From assembly GCF_000520595.1 (NCBI RefSeq), contig NZ_AZSC01000281.1, positions 1-33,344 of the forward strand: 33,344 nucleotides of DNA, written 5' to 3'. Under the pieces are notes generated by a model that was not told the origin of the DNA, did no database searches, and saw nothing but the letters and a program-made list of their open reading frames with translations. Shown here in pieces: positions 7,759 through 15,818 of the stretch. Each line of letters opens with the position of its first letter. Within the stretch, counting starts at the first letter, position 1. This stretch comes from Arthrobacter sp. H5 (GTDB lineage Bacteria > Actinomycetota > Actinomycetes > Actinomycetales > Micrococcaceae). A program made the position numbers and the translations under genes.

Positions 7759-8358
7759 GTGACCCGCATCGAAACTCCCCGAACAACCCCCATCCGCGCC
7801 TGGCTGCTCTGGACCACCAGCTTCCTGGCACTGCCCCTGGGCGGATTCGCCGGGACCATGATCACCGGCCGCATCGACAACCCGCTGTCCGCAGTGACCG
7901 GCGGGGCCATCGCAGGACTCATCATCGGCGCCGGCCAGGCACTGGCCAGCAGCCGCCGACTAAGGCCCCAAACCTGGATACCGGTAACCTTCCTCGGCAT
8001 GAGCGCCGGACTTGCCCTCGGGGCCGCGGCCGTGGGCTACCGCACGTCCCTCCCCGATCTCGCCCTGATGGGAATCCTGAACGGCCTCATCCTCGGCCTC
8101 GCGCAGGCACTAGCCCTGCCACGAGATCTGGGCCGTCGTCGCTGGATCTGGGCAGCCACCATGCCTGCACTGTGGGGCCTCGGCTGGACCGTCACCACAC
8201 TGGCCAAAATCGCGGTAGATCAGCAGTTCATCGTCTTCGGCGCCAGCGGAGCCGTTCTCGTCACCGCCATTACCGGCCTCATCCTGAACCGGCTGCTACC
8301 GGTCCCGCCATCGAACAAGCCCACCATCGCCCTGAGCACGGCAAAGGTTCACTCATGA
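7759..8358 (+). CDS. Hypothetical membrane protein
   Basis: Membrane protein of 199 residues starting at GTG 7759, four bases after the DUF4386 gene. It has several glycine-rich hydrophobic helices (around residues 16-36, 47-62, 75-95, 101-118, 131-150 and 156-177). The repeated GAIAGLIIGAGQALA and GILNGLILGLAQALALP segments suggest an internal duplication of a two-helix unit: residues about 20-65 and 75-120 look alike. The stop overlaps the start of the next gene (ATGA), so it is translationally coupled. I recognise no family name. Confidence 0.75.
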   Translation: MTRIETPRTTPIRAWLLWTTSFLALPLGGFAGTMITGRIDNPLSAVTGGAIAGLIIGAGQALASSRRLRPQTWIPVTFLGMSAGLALGAAAVGYRTSLPDLALMGILNGLILGLAQALALPRDLGRRRWIWAATMPALWGLGWTVTTLAKIAVDQQFIVFGASGAVLVTAITGLILNRLLPVPPSNKPTIALSTAKVHS

Positions 8359-9326
8359 ATACCGACCTCCACGTCATCTTCGGCACCGGCGCCATCGGAC
8401 TGGCCACGTTCGACGCCCTCCGCCGCCGAGGCCGCACCGTCCGCATGGTCAACCGCTCAGGCAAAGCGCCAGTGCCCCAGGACGTCGAAGTTGTCGCCGG
8501 AGACGCCGCCGACCCCGTGTTCGCTGCCCGCGCAGCCCAGGGTGCCGCCGTCGTCTACCAGACGATGAACCCGCCCTATCACCAGTGGAGCGCACAGTTC
8601 CCCGCACTGCAGGCTGGAGTGCTGGCGGCCGCGGAAGCCGAAGGCGCCCGCCTGGTCAGCATGGAAAATGTCTACATGTACGGCCGCCCCGACGGACGTA
8701 CCCTGACCGAGGACCGCGAAAACAACGCGCACACCAAAAAGGGACAGCTCCGGGCCAGGATGGCGGAGGAACTGCTCTCAGCCCACCGTGCCGGCCGCGT
8801 CGAAATAGCCATCGGACGGGCCTCCGACTACTTCGGACCCCGCGGCGGAGCCCAATCAAACCTTGGAGACCGGGTCTTCCCGGCAGCACTGGCAGGCAAA
8901 ACCAGCACAGTACTGGGCAACAGGAACCAGCCGCACACCTACACCTACATCCCCGACATTGGTGAAGGTCTCGCCGTCCTGGGCGAACACTCGGACGCGC
9001 CCGGCGAAATCTGGCACCTGCCCAACGACCCCCAAACGCGCAGCACCCAAGAACTCGTTGACACCATCTACCGTCAAGCCGGACGCCACCGCACCAAGGT
9101 CCGTGCGGTCCCGCCATTTTTCCTGCGCGCCATGGCCATCACCAGCCCCGTCGTGCGTGAACTCCTCGAAATGCAGTACCAGTTCGAAGAACCCTTCATC
9201 GTTGACAGCAGCAAAATCACCACAAGGCTCGGCGTCACCGCCACTACCCTGAATCAAGCCATCGCAGAAACACTCACTAGTTACACCAACACCAGTCAAC
9301 CCCACACGGAACGAGCCCGGTCATGA
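8355..9326 (+). CDS. NAD(P)-binding epimerase/dehydratase-like protein
   Basis: Atypical SDR of 323 residues. The N-terminal dinucleotide-binding motif GTGAIG is at residues 10-15, followed by RRRGRTVRMVNRSG, which suggests a preference for NADP through the basic residues after strand two. A MENVYMYG motif occupies the place of the usual catalytic tyrosine region, and SDYFGPRG and TYIPDIGEGL are typical of this subgroup, found in many actinobacterial NAD-dependent epimerases. ATG 8355 overlaps the previous stop and the 3' end overlaps the next start. The substrate is unknown. Neighbours point to a coordinated redox or membrane-linked detoxification unit, which is inference. Confidence 0.85.
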   Translation: MNTDLHVIFGTGAIGLATFDALRRRGRTVRMVNRSGKAPVPQDVEVVAGDAADPVFAARAAQGAAVVYQTMNPPYHQWSAQFPALQAGVLAAAEAEGARLVSMENVYMYGRPDGRTLTEDRENNAHTKKGQLRARMAEELLSAHRAGRVEIAIGRASDYFGPRGGAQSNLGDRVFPAALAGKTSTVLGNRNQPHTYTYIPDIGEGLAVLGEHSDAPGEIWHLPNDPQTRSTQELVDTIYRQAGRHRTKVRAVPPFFLRAMAITSPVVRELLEMQYQFEEPFIVDSSKITTRLGVTATTLNQAIAETLTSYTNTSQPHTERARS

Positions 9327-10192
9327 AACGCAAAAGTATGAGGCCCATGGAAGGTAAGACAGCGGTCGTCACCGGCGCCACCGGAGGCATCGGCAGGGCG
9401 ACCGCCCATAGCCTGGCTCTGATGGGAGCCCACGTCGTCATCACCGGCCGCAACCCCAAACGCACCAAAGAAGCCAGCGAAGCAATCCGTAAGGCGGGCG
9501 GCGGAAAAGTGGACGCCTTCGTCGCCGACCTGTCCTCCCAAGCCCAAGTACGGCAGCTCGCCGACGAGCTACTCACCCTCCCCCACATCGATGTCCTGAT
9601 TAACAATGCCGGGGGATACTGGAACACCCGCCACACCACAGTCGATGGGATCGAGCACACCTTAGCCCTGAACCATCTCGCGCCGTTCCTGCTCACCAAC
9701 CTCCTCCTGGAGCGGCTGCAACTAAACGGCTCCGCGCGGGTGGTTACCGTATCCTCCAACGCACAAGCCATGGGGAACATCGACTTTAACGACCTTCAGG
9801 GCGAGCAATCCTATTCCGGAGCCCGCGCCTACAACCAATCCAAACTCGCGAACCTACTGTTCACCTACGAATTGGCCAGAAGATTGGAAGGCACCTCAGT
9901 GACAGCCAATGCCCTGCATCCGGGAATGGTGAGCACAGGGTTCGGAGCGGAGGACCCCGGCCGCGCCCAGCGGCTGCTCGTCCCGCTGCTGCGCCCCTTC
10001 ATGCTTACAGCAGACCAAGGCGCCGCGACCCCAGTCCATCTGGCCTCAGCACCTGACCTCACAGATGTAAACGGCCGCTTCTTCGCCCGCCGAAAGCCCC
10101 GCCGATCCTCCAGCGCCAGCTACGACCAGGCCACGGCGGCACAGCTATGGAAAGTGAGCGCCAAAATGACCGGCCTGGCGCCGACCGGTTAA
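9323..10192 (+). CDS. Short-chain dehydrogenase/reductase (retinol dehydrogenase-like)
   Basis: Classical SDR of 289 residues. The cofactor motif TGATGGIG is at residues 17-24 and NNAG at 94-97; the catalytic serine is in VTVSSNA (about 144-145) and Tyr170/Lys174 in YNQSK, so all active-site residues are present. The arrangement (NNAGGYW, NHLAPFLLTNLLL, LHPGMVSTGF) resembles retinol-dehydrogenase/WW-domain-type SDRs, which use NADP(H). It is the last gene of the four-gene operon and overlaps the previous one by ATGA. No clear terminator follows. Its substrate cannot be deduced. Confidence 0.88.
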   Translation: MKRKSMRPMEGKTAVVTGATGGIGRATAHSLALMGAHVVITGRNPKRTKEASEAIRKAGGGKVDAFVADLSSQAQVRQLADELLTLPHIDVLINNAGGYWNTRHTTVDGIEHTLALNHLAPFLLTNLLLERLQLNGSARVVTVSSNAQAMGNIDFNDLQGEQSYSGARAYNQSKLANLLFTYELARRLEGTSVTANALHPGMVSTGFGAEDPGRAQRLLVPLLRPFMLTADQGAATPVHLASAPDLTDVNGRFFARRKPRRSSSASYDQATAAQLWKVSAKMTGLAPTG

Positions 10193-10429
10193 GGCCCATC
10201 ACGAACAATGGAACAGGATCCGGCGCTAACGACTTTGGCTCGTTGTCCGGGGGTAAGACATCGTTGATTACCAGCCGAACCACAGAGATCCTTGCCACCC
10301 GTGGCATGAATCCGTCTGATTCGCTCGTCTTGCAAGCGATGGGATAAAAGACACTCAGGTTATGCGACATCTTGGCCCAATTTTGGCTAGATGGAAGTCG
10401 CTTCACCCTTCCGCCTGGTGGGGAAACAT

Positions 10430-10999
10430 CTACGAACCGGGGGCGATGGATCGGGCTGCTTGCTTAGCGGTGGCAACGGGGTCGCTCTGAGGATCAAGAG
10501 GGATCGTGAGGTGGTCTAGAAGGATGCCGTTCACCAGGTGGTGGAGGAGAATGACGACGCGCGGGTTGTCGCCAAGGCCTCTGACCCGGTGGAATTCGAG
10601 GTCGTCGCTCAGGCCTTGCCGCAGGAATGGCGCGAGTGCGTCGTGCACTTCGTGGTCGCGGGAAGCTTCGAGGCGCAGTTCGATAAGGGCTCGTGCCATG
10701 TCTGGATTTCTGATGAGTCGTTCGACGACGTAGCCGGCATACTCCGCTAACGCGTCCTTCTCCGTCGCTTGCTCAAGTTGCGTGAGGCGATTGTGGTCAG
10801 GCTCGAGTCGGTCAAAGATGCGCTTGGCCATGGCGAGCAGGAGTGTTGCACGGGTTGGAAAATAGTTCGCGCAGGTGCCCGATGGGACGTCAGATAGCGC
10901 ATCCACGGCCCGGTGGGTCAAGGCCCGCCCACCGTCGCGTCCGAGGATGACGAGAGCTGCGTCAGTGACGGCCGCTCTACGTCGGGGGTTCGAAGCCAT
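10430..10999 (-). CDS. TetR-family transcriptional regulator
   Basis: Regulator of 189 residues. The helix-turn-helix domain is RRRAAVTDAALVILGRDGG, then LTHRAVDALSDVPSGTCANYFPTRATLLLAMA at about residues 29-60. The variant PSGTCANYF in the recognition helix is typical of actinobacterial regulators beside small oxidoreductases. ATG 10999 is chosen; the upstream ATG 11017 lies within the operator. It is divergent from the DHFR-like gene at 11076 with a symmetrical pair of operator copies between them, so it likely represses itself and that reductase. Confidence 0.88.
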   Translation of the reverse strand: MASNPRRRAAVTDAALVILGRDGGRALTHRAVDALSDVPSGTCANYFPTRATLLLAMAKRIFDRLEPDHNRLTQLEQATEKDALAEYAGYVVERLIRNPDMARALIELRLEASRDHEVHDALAPFLRQGLSDDLEFHRVRGLGDNPRVVILLHHLVNGILLDHLTIPLDPQSDPVATAKQAARSIAPGS

Positions 11000-11013
11000 G
11001 CTGACAGAGTACC

Positions 11014-11068
11014 CCAATCAACACAGGTGTTGTACATTGAACACAACTACAACAGTTGTATTGATTGG
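11014..11068. promoter_or_regulatory. Inverted pair of operator sites between TetR and DHFR-like gene
   Basis: Two inverted copies of a 21-base site are seen. CCAATCAA starts the left copy (11014-11034) and TTGATTGG ends the right copy (11048-11068), with 18 of 21 bases matching. Each copy contains its own palindrome: AACAC-AG-GTGTT in the left (11020-11031) and TACAAC-A-GTTGTA in the right (11048-11060). The pair fills most of the 76-base divergent gap, which fits cooperative repression of both genes by the TetR protein. Confidence 0.7.
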
Positions 11069-11075
11069 AGTACTC

Positions 11076-11660
11076 ATGCGCAAACTCGTCTATTTCGTCG
11101 CCACCTCCATCGACGGCTTTATCGCCGACCCGGCAGGCGACTTCTCTCGCTTTCCCGTCCATCAGGAAACGCTGGCAAGCTTGTTCACCCGGTACCCCGA
11201 AACTTGCCCGGGGCATCTGCGTGAAGCGCTAAGCGTAACCAGCAAGCCGCGCCGCTTCGACACAGTTCTCTTGGGTCGCCGCTCCCATGCCCCGGCGGTG
11301 GAGGCCGGCCTGACCGATGGTGCCTACCCACATCTACGGCAGATTGTCGTCACACATCAGGATCTACCCGAGTCGCCCCGTGTCGAGATTATGGGTGGCG
11401 ACATTGCCGCGCGTGTTGCAGAACTCAAAGACGAGCCCGGTCTCGACATTTGGCTCTGCGGGGGCGGCGAGCTTGCTGCCCAGCTTGTAGACCTCATTGA
11501 CGAGATCCAGCTGAAGATCAATCCGATTCTCCTCGGTAGCGGAATTCCGCTCTTCGGTGACGGCACTCAACCCCGCAACTTGCAAGCCATTGGCGTCGAG
11601 CAGTTGCCGGGTGGGATCAACCTCGCGACATACCGAACCGGACTCGAACAGTCCCGCTGA
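11076..11660 (+). CDS. Dihydrofolate reductase-like / RibD C-terminal domain protein
   Basis: Reductase of 194 residues with the RibD_C/DHFR fold: RKLVYFVATSIDGFIADP at the N-terminus, FDTVLLGRRSHAPAVEAG in the middle, and IWLCGGGELAAQLVDLIDEIQL with INPILLGSGIPLFG near the C-terminus. The family reduces pyrimidine or pterin-like substrates with NADPH; most stand-alone members have no known substrate. ATG 11076 follows directly on the operator pair. It is divergent from the TetR gene at 10430-10999, an arrangement common in actinobacteria. No gene follows in the same unit. Confidence 0.88.
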   Translation: MRKLVYFVATSIDGFIADPAGDFSRFPVHQETLASLFTRYPETCPGHLREALSVTSKPRRFDTVLLGRRSHAPAVEAGLTDGAYPHLRQIVVTHQDLPESPRVEIMGGDIAARVAELKDEPGLDIWLCGGGELAAQLVDLIDEIQLKINPILLGSGIPLFGDGTQPRNLQAIGVEQLPGGINLATYRTGLEQSR

Positions 11661-11839
11661 GGTGCGGGGTTCTCAGCACTCACGCTCCCTGGTTCGAGCA
11701 GCCAAGGGCGAGTGGGGTTCGAGTGCGCGATTCCCGAGGGCTACCCATGGGTATAGGCGCGTCTCGCAACCCTAGGGTTACAACACACTCCGACGAGACA
11801 CTACTGCTCCCCCGCCACTACTGGCGCTCCCGGGTCTTG

Positions 11840-11904
11840 CTACCCTGTCTTGTAAGGGGGTACGTCAAAAACTGATGGCTTCGTCGGTTTCGAGACAGTT
11901 TTGG
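11840..11904. other. Candidate recombination site upstream of serine recombinase
   Basis: TACCC (11841-11845) and GGGTA (11858-11862) form a small palindrome. CAAAAACTG (11866-11874) is nearly inverted by CAGTTTTGG (11896-11904, one mismatch). These symmetric elements lie within 90 bases of the recombinase start at 11930, where a res or inversion site is normally found. The rest of 11661-11840 shows no gene. Confidence 0.35.
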
Positions 11905-11929
11905 GCAAGATCAGGGTAGAAGGAGGGTG

Positions 11930-12550
11930 ATGGGTAAGCTCATCGGGTACGCGCGGGTTTCGACCCGCGCACAGGACACCGATCGGCAGGTCGCGGATCT
12001 ACTCACCGTCGGCGTGCGGCGCGATGACCTCTATGTCGACCACGGTGTCAGCGGTGCTCACGCACGGAGGCTTCAGTTCGATAAGGCACTCGACGCATTA
12101 CACGAGGGCGACACGCTGATTGTCACTACGCTCGATCGTCTCGGGCGCTCTACCTCGAACATGCTCACCCTGGCCGATGAGCTCCGGACACAGAAGGTGA
12201 ACCTCAGGGTCCTGAACCTCGGCGGCGAGAACGTTGATACCGGGACGCCGATGGGGTCCATGGTCTTCACCGTCATGGCCGCCCTGGCGCAGATGGAACT
12301 CGAGATCAAACGCGAACGCGTCAACGACTCCAACACCAAACGCCGGGACGCGGGCATGGACCTCGGCGGCCGGCGACCGATCTTCAGCGACAGCCAGATC
12401 GCCAACGCCCGCCGCCTCATCGAACAGGGCCAACCCGCCTCCCACGTCGCCCGGGACCTGCGCATGTCCCGGGCAACCCTGTACCGGCGCATCGCGAACC
12501 TCGATGCCCAGCAATGGGTCACCACCCATCCAGGACACTCTGGTGCTTGA
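11930..12550 (+). CDS. Serine recombinase (resolvase/invertase family)
   Basis: Small serine recombinase of 206 residues with all expected parts: GYARVSTRAQDTDRQ containing the catalytic serine (about residue 11), DHGVSGAHARR, TTLDRLGRSTSNM, MAALAQMELEIKRERV in the long E helix, and a C-terminal helix-turn-helix (SHVARDLRMSRATLYRRI). ATG 11930 is preceded by AAGGAGG. It should catalyse site-specific DNA resolution or inversion at a nearby site; palindromes lie just upstream. Its 3' end overlaps the start of the following HEPN-motif gene by eight bases, so the two are translationally coupled. Confidence 0.93.
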   Translation: MGKLIGYARVSTRAQDTDRQVADLLTVGVRRDDLYVDHGVSGAHARRLQFDKALDALHEGDTLIVTTLDRLGRSTSNMLTLADELRTQKVNLRVLNLGGENVDTGTPMGSMVFTVMAALAQMELEIKRERVNDSNTKRRDAGMDLGGRRPIFSDSQIANARRLIEQGQPASHVARDLRMSRATLYRRIANLDAQQWVTTHPGHSGA

Positions 12551-13283
12551 ACCCGACGGTGTTTGTCCCGCTGGTAATGAAATCAGCCAGCAGGATGAAA
12601 GTAGTGATGGCACGAGTGCATCGCAGTCGCAGCTCGTCGTTCTACCCGACTCCCCCGATACCCGGCTCCTGGTAAGCCTTACGAGTCATGCCAACGACCT
12701 GTCGGAGGCGGCGCACTCACTGGGCAGGGCGCTGGACAGCGGGGAGGGCTCCGAAGTGTGGGAACCGCTCACCTCCCACGCTGTCACGTCCTATATCCGG
12801 CCCTTTATCCATTCCAACGTCCGCGTGCGCCTCGACCAGATGCCCGAGTTCCCCGGCATACCCCTCGAACTTCTGGCAACCCACGACATGATCCGGAGGT
12901 ACCGGAACACGACAGTCGCACACTCCCAATCCGACCTGGTCATGCCCCTACCTGTCGCTCTTCTGGGCGAGGCTGATCGGGTGGTCCGAGTGTGGGGCAT
13001 GAGCGTCGTCCACCCGATGCCTGCAGCGGTAGCTGTACGATTCGCCGACCTCCTCATGACCATGGAAACCATCGTCGATGACGCTACGCAACCCGTCATC
13101 GAGCGACTTCGCACATGGGTGCAAACCCAACCAGCAGCAACAGTCCGCCGATGGCCTGGTCCCGAAGTCACCCATTCAACCGATGATGACTTCAACAGTT
13201 CCCGAAGGAGGTCCCGAATCCCCCGCTTCACCGCGTACTTGCACGTCGAGCAGGTTCAGGACGACACTCACTTCCCCGAATAG
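12543..13283 (+). CDS. Uncharacterised protein with HEPN-like RN-x4-H motif
   Basis: Protein of 246 residues starting at GTG 12543, inside the 3' end of the recombinase gene; the earlier part of the same open frame is antiparallel coding shadow and was discarded. No signal peptide or membrane segment. The middle is helical and contains HDMIRRYRNTTVAHSQSD, with Arg121-Asn122 and His127 (R-x5-H). HEPN-superfamily RNases carry R-x4-6-H, usually with N after R, inside such a helix, and RN..VAHS is a familiar version of it. The C-terminus has a basic patch (RRRSR, about 221-225). The next gene is a DRGH nuclease. Function as an RNA-cutting defence or toxin protein is inference from the motif and neighbours. 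Confidence 0.65.
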   Translation: MLEPDGVCPAGNEISQQDESSDGTSASQSQLVVLPDSPDTRLLVSLTSHANDLSEAAHSLGRALDSGEGSEVWEPLTSHAVTSYIRPFIHSNVRVRLDQMPEFPGIPLELLATHDMIRRYRNTTVAHSQSDLVMPLPVALLGEADRVVRVWGMSVVHPMPAAVAVRFADLLMTMETIVDDATQPVIERLRTWVQTQPAATVRRWPGPEVTHSTDDDFNSSRRRSRIPRFTAYLHVEQVQDDTHFPE

Positions 13284-13367
13284 CTGATGGTAGTGAAGCC
13301 ATGGCATGAACGATTCTTAGATGGCGGTGTTCACGTGACTGTCACCCGCTACTGATACGTTCTGCCG

Positions 13368-14273
13368 ATGAACTCGCTCCTGCCTGAACCGCACCCGATC
13401 ACCGCCGAGGACCTCTCCGACCGGGTCGGGTTCGATGAGCAGTTGCTCGGTCAGCATGTACCGATGCCGACGCTCGACGGGGCCGAAACAGTACTGCTGC
13501 CCTACACGCACTTCTCCGTCCTCATGCGCCTGGACAAGCGCCTCGCCGCAATTACCGCGCTCGGTATCGACGGCGAGAAGTTGATGGACCTCGACCGGTC
13601 AGGCATCGACTGGCGACTGGACCCGCGACTGCCGGAAGACCGGCAAACCGGGGAACGGGTGTACGCACGCAACGACATTGACCGTGGGCACCTCGTCCGC
13701 CGCGCCTCCGCTGTCTGGGGCGACACACCCGCGGAAGCTGCTGAAGCGAATGAGGACACCTTTCACTACACAAACGCTGCCCCGCAGGCCGCGAAGTTCA
13801 ACCAAGGACTCGAGCTGTGGCTCGGCCTGGAAACATACTTGCTGCAGAACGCAGCCGATCACGGCCGGCACCTCATAGTGTTCACCGGACCCGTCTTCAG
13901 CGACGAGGACCCCGTATACCGGGGTGTGGACATCCCCTTGCAGTTCTTCAAAGTCGCAGTGTTCCTCGAGTCAGGGTCGTTGGCTGCCACCGGCTACATC
14001 GTCGACCAGACACCACAACTCAAAAACCTCCCTGACATGCCCCGACCAGGCGCCATCAGCGACGGCGACGATGCTCCGCCGCTCGGGCCCTTCCGAACCT
14101 TCCAGGTCCCCATCCGCGACATCGCCCGACTCACCGGACTCGACCTCGCCCAACTCAGCGCCGTCGACCGCATGCCCATCGCATCCGCACTCCCCACAGC
14201 CAGGATCACCTCGACCTGGCGGGAGCTCACCAGCCCCGAATGCCTCGACCTGAACTTTGACCTCAAAGACTAG
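13368..14273 (+). CDS. DNA/RNA non-specific endonuclease (NUC1, beta-beta-alpha metal type)
   Basis: Nuclease of 301 residues. The hallmark motif D105-R-G-H108 sits in YARNDIDRGHLVRR; His108 is the expected general base. The metal-binding region follows as TFHYTNAAPQAAKFNQG, with Asn136 and Asn145, and Glu154 in LGLE. This is the full catalytic core of the Serratia nuclease/EndoG family. There is no signal peptide, so the protein should stay in the cytoplasm, unlike the secreted scavenging nucleases of the family. That makes a defence, toxin or DNA-processing role more likely. No strong ribosome site precedes ATG 13368. It lies 84 bases after the HEPN-motif gene on the same strand. Confidence 0.88.
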   Translation: MNSLLPEPHPITAEDLSDRVGFDEQLLGQHVPMPTLDGAETVLLPYTHFSVLMRLDKRLAAITALGIDGEKLMDLDRSGIDWRLDPRLPEDRQTGERVYARNDIDRGHLVRRASAVWGDTPAEAAEANEDTFHYTNAAPQAAKFNQGLELWLGLETYLLQNAADHGRHLIVFTGPVFSDEDPVYRGVDIPLQFFKVAVFLESGSLAATGYIVDQTPQLKNLPDMPRPGAISDGDDAPPLGPFRTFQVPIRDIARLTGLDLAQLSAVDRMPIASALPTARITSTWRELTSPECLDLNFDLKD

Positions 14274-14299
14274 AGGCACTACCCCTGCCAGCATCCCGA

Positions 14300-14462
14300 C
14301 ACGGGGGGCGCCAGTTTCGGGCCCACTGGCCCTCGTTCCACTCACACCGTGACCGGTGAAGATCCGGTTGCAGCCCGCAGCAGTGAGTGCTGCATGTTGC
14401 AGGTCCGCGTTCTGGTCCAAGGTGCTGGTCCTGGCATATCCGACACTCCCCCATGCCGACAT
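14300..14462 (-). pseudogene. Serine recombinase N-terminal fragment
   Basis: From ATG 14462 the minus strand reads MSAWGSVGYARTSTLDQNA, then LQHAALTAAGCNRIF and GHGVSGTRASGPE. These are the first 45 or so residues of a small serine recombinase, including the catalytic serine in ARTST. Homology stops at about 14325; the rest of the catalytic domain and the helix-turn-helix are missing, and the frame runs on as antisense of the nuclease gene. Its upstream region (14463-14702) has TGAGACA repeats at about 14513 and 14527 but no gene. Confidence 0.75.
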
Positions 14463-14702
14463 CCCCTCGAGCTCATCAAAGGTGTTCCTCTCCTTTTTTG
14501 AGAATTGCCGATGTGAGACACCTTGCTGAGACAAGAGGTGAAGGCAGAACTCGCCACAGATGCTGGACTCCGCGGGGTCCCTGTCCGAGCAGGCCAGCGG
14601 CCCGGTCAAAGGATCCTTTGTTGAGATGCCAGCGGGCGGCCCACCGGGCCGCTCTCAAAGGTTCCTCGAGCGAGGTCGTAGAACCGCCAAATTAAGCTGC
14701 AA

Positions 14703-15706
14703 AGTGCGTATCCGCTTAGCTCAGCTTCGTTTTGACGGCTTGCGGACCTTCGGCGACGATTTCTGCCCTGGTCGTCGGCTTGTGTTGGCTGCTGAGGCCA
14801 AGGAGTGTTTGAAACGCGGCCATCGGTGTGCGTCTTCGGTTGTAGCGGAAGATGAACTCGTCAAGATAGACCTGCAGGTGTTCGGCGCTCACACCGCGGT
14901 GGGTGCCGCGGAGCCAAGACTTGAAGTTCGAGATCGCCCGGTGCGCTCGGGGCAAGACCGGGTCCGTGTCGCCGTCGCGTTTGGCTTTGGCCTGACTGCG
15001 TGGGCGGTGGTCGAAGTCTTTACTGGCCAGTGGTGCGTAGCCCTGCCAGCCGTCGGTATGAATGATCGCTCCCGCGGACACAGTCCGTTCAATGAATTCG
15101 GACACCGTTGCCGCGGACGCGTCGTTGATCAGCTCGATGCGTATGCGTCCTGAACCATTGCCACGCACCTCTACCGCGATGATCCCGCTGGCGGCCTTCG
15201 CGATTCTGCTGCGGCCCCCACTTCTGCCTTTCTCCACTCCACCGATCTCGAACTCATCAACCTCGACCTCATCCGAGAGCAGACCGCGGTCAGGGGCAAC
15301 CATTGCCCGGCGCAGCTTGTGCAGCATCGTCCAGGCTGTGTCGTAACGGCTCATCGCCAGTTGGCGTTGCAACTGTCGCGCTGACATTCCCGGCGTGCCA
15401 GTAGCCACCAGATACGCCGCCCAGAACCACAACCGCAACGACAATCGGGTCTTGTGCATGATGGTTCCGGCCGTTACTGAGGCCTGATACCGGCACTGGG
15501 CGCACTGCCACAGACGCCGGCTGGTGATCGGATACGCATCGCGACCTTTGCAACGCGGGCAAATGAACCCGCCCGGCCAGCGACACTCAAAGAGATAATC
15601 AAGGCACGCCTGCTCGTCCACGAACCACTCTTGGAACGCCAGAATCGAACGCGGAAATTCACGTTTCGGCATATCTCACTTTAGCTGAGCTAAGCGGATA
15701 CGCACT
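14703..15706 (-). mobile_element. IS1595-family insertion sequence, complete
   Basis: The element is 1,004 bases with perfect 24-base terminal inverted repeats at 14703-14726 and 15683-15706 (outer end AGTGCGTATCCG). It is flanked by an 8-base direct repeat AGCTGCAA at 14695-14702 and 15707-15714, the target duplication size of the IS1595 family. Perfect ends and an intact transposase indicate a recent insertion. Removing it restores a continuous AT-rich stretch, AAATTAAGCTGCAATTTAA. Confidence 0.92.
14716..15672 (-). CDS. IS1595-family (ISXO2-like) transposase
   Basis: Transposase of 318 residues, full length. An N-terminal zinc ribbon (Cys38, Cys41, Cys57, Cys60) is followed by a helical DNA-binding region (RLSLRLWFWAAYLVATGTPG) and the ISXO2-like DDE domain: the first aspartates in EVEVDEFEIGG, a second in IIHTDGWQGYA, and a C-terminal SNFKSWLRGTHRGVS and EFIFRYNRR block. 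The gene occupies almost the whole element; its stop lies 12 bases from the left end. Apparently functional. Confidence 0.92.
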   Translation of the reverse strand: MPKREFPRSILAFQEWFVDEQACLDYLFECRWPGGFICPRCKGRDAYPITSRRLWQCAQCRYQASVTAGTIMHKTRLSLRLWFWAAYLVATGTPGMSARQLQRQLAMSRYDTAWTMLHKLRRAMVAPDRGLLSDEVEVDEFEIGGVEKGRSGGRSRIAKAASGIIAVEVRGNGSGRIRIELINDASAATVSEFIERTVSAGAIIHTDGWQGYAPLASKDFDHRPRSQAKAKRDGDTDPVLPRAHRAISNFKSWLRGTHRGVSAEHLQVYLDEFIFRYNRRRTPMAAFQTLLGLSSQHKPTTRAEIVAEGPQAVKTKLS

Positions 15707-15818
15707 AGCTGCAATTTAACCGCCATTCCTGACTGAGAGTCACAGGGGCGTCAATACTGCAGATACGAAGACGACTACTGGGACGTCTGCGAGACCGCTG
15801 CTGGCCGAACTACTCCGG

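Noticed and set aside
12234-12542. Long N-terminal extension of the HEPN-motif gene through the recombinase gene
   Set aside because: It is the shifted frame of the recombinase, with low-complexity Pro/Ser/Thr/Arg composition. GTG 12543 after it is the plausible start.
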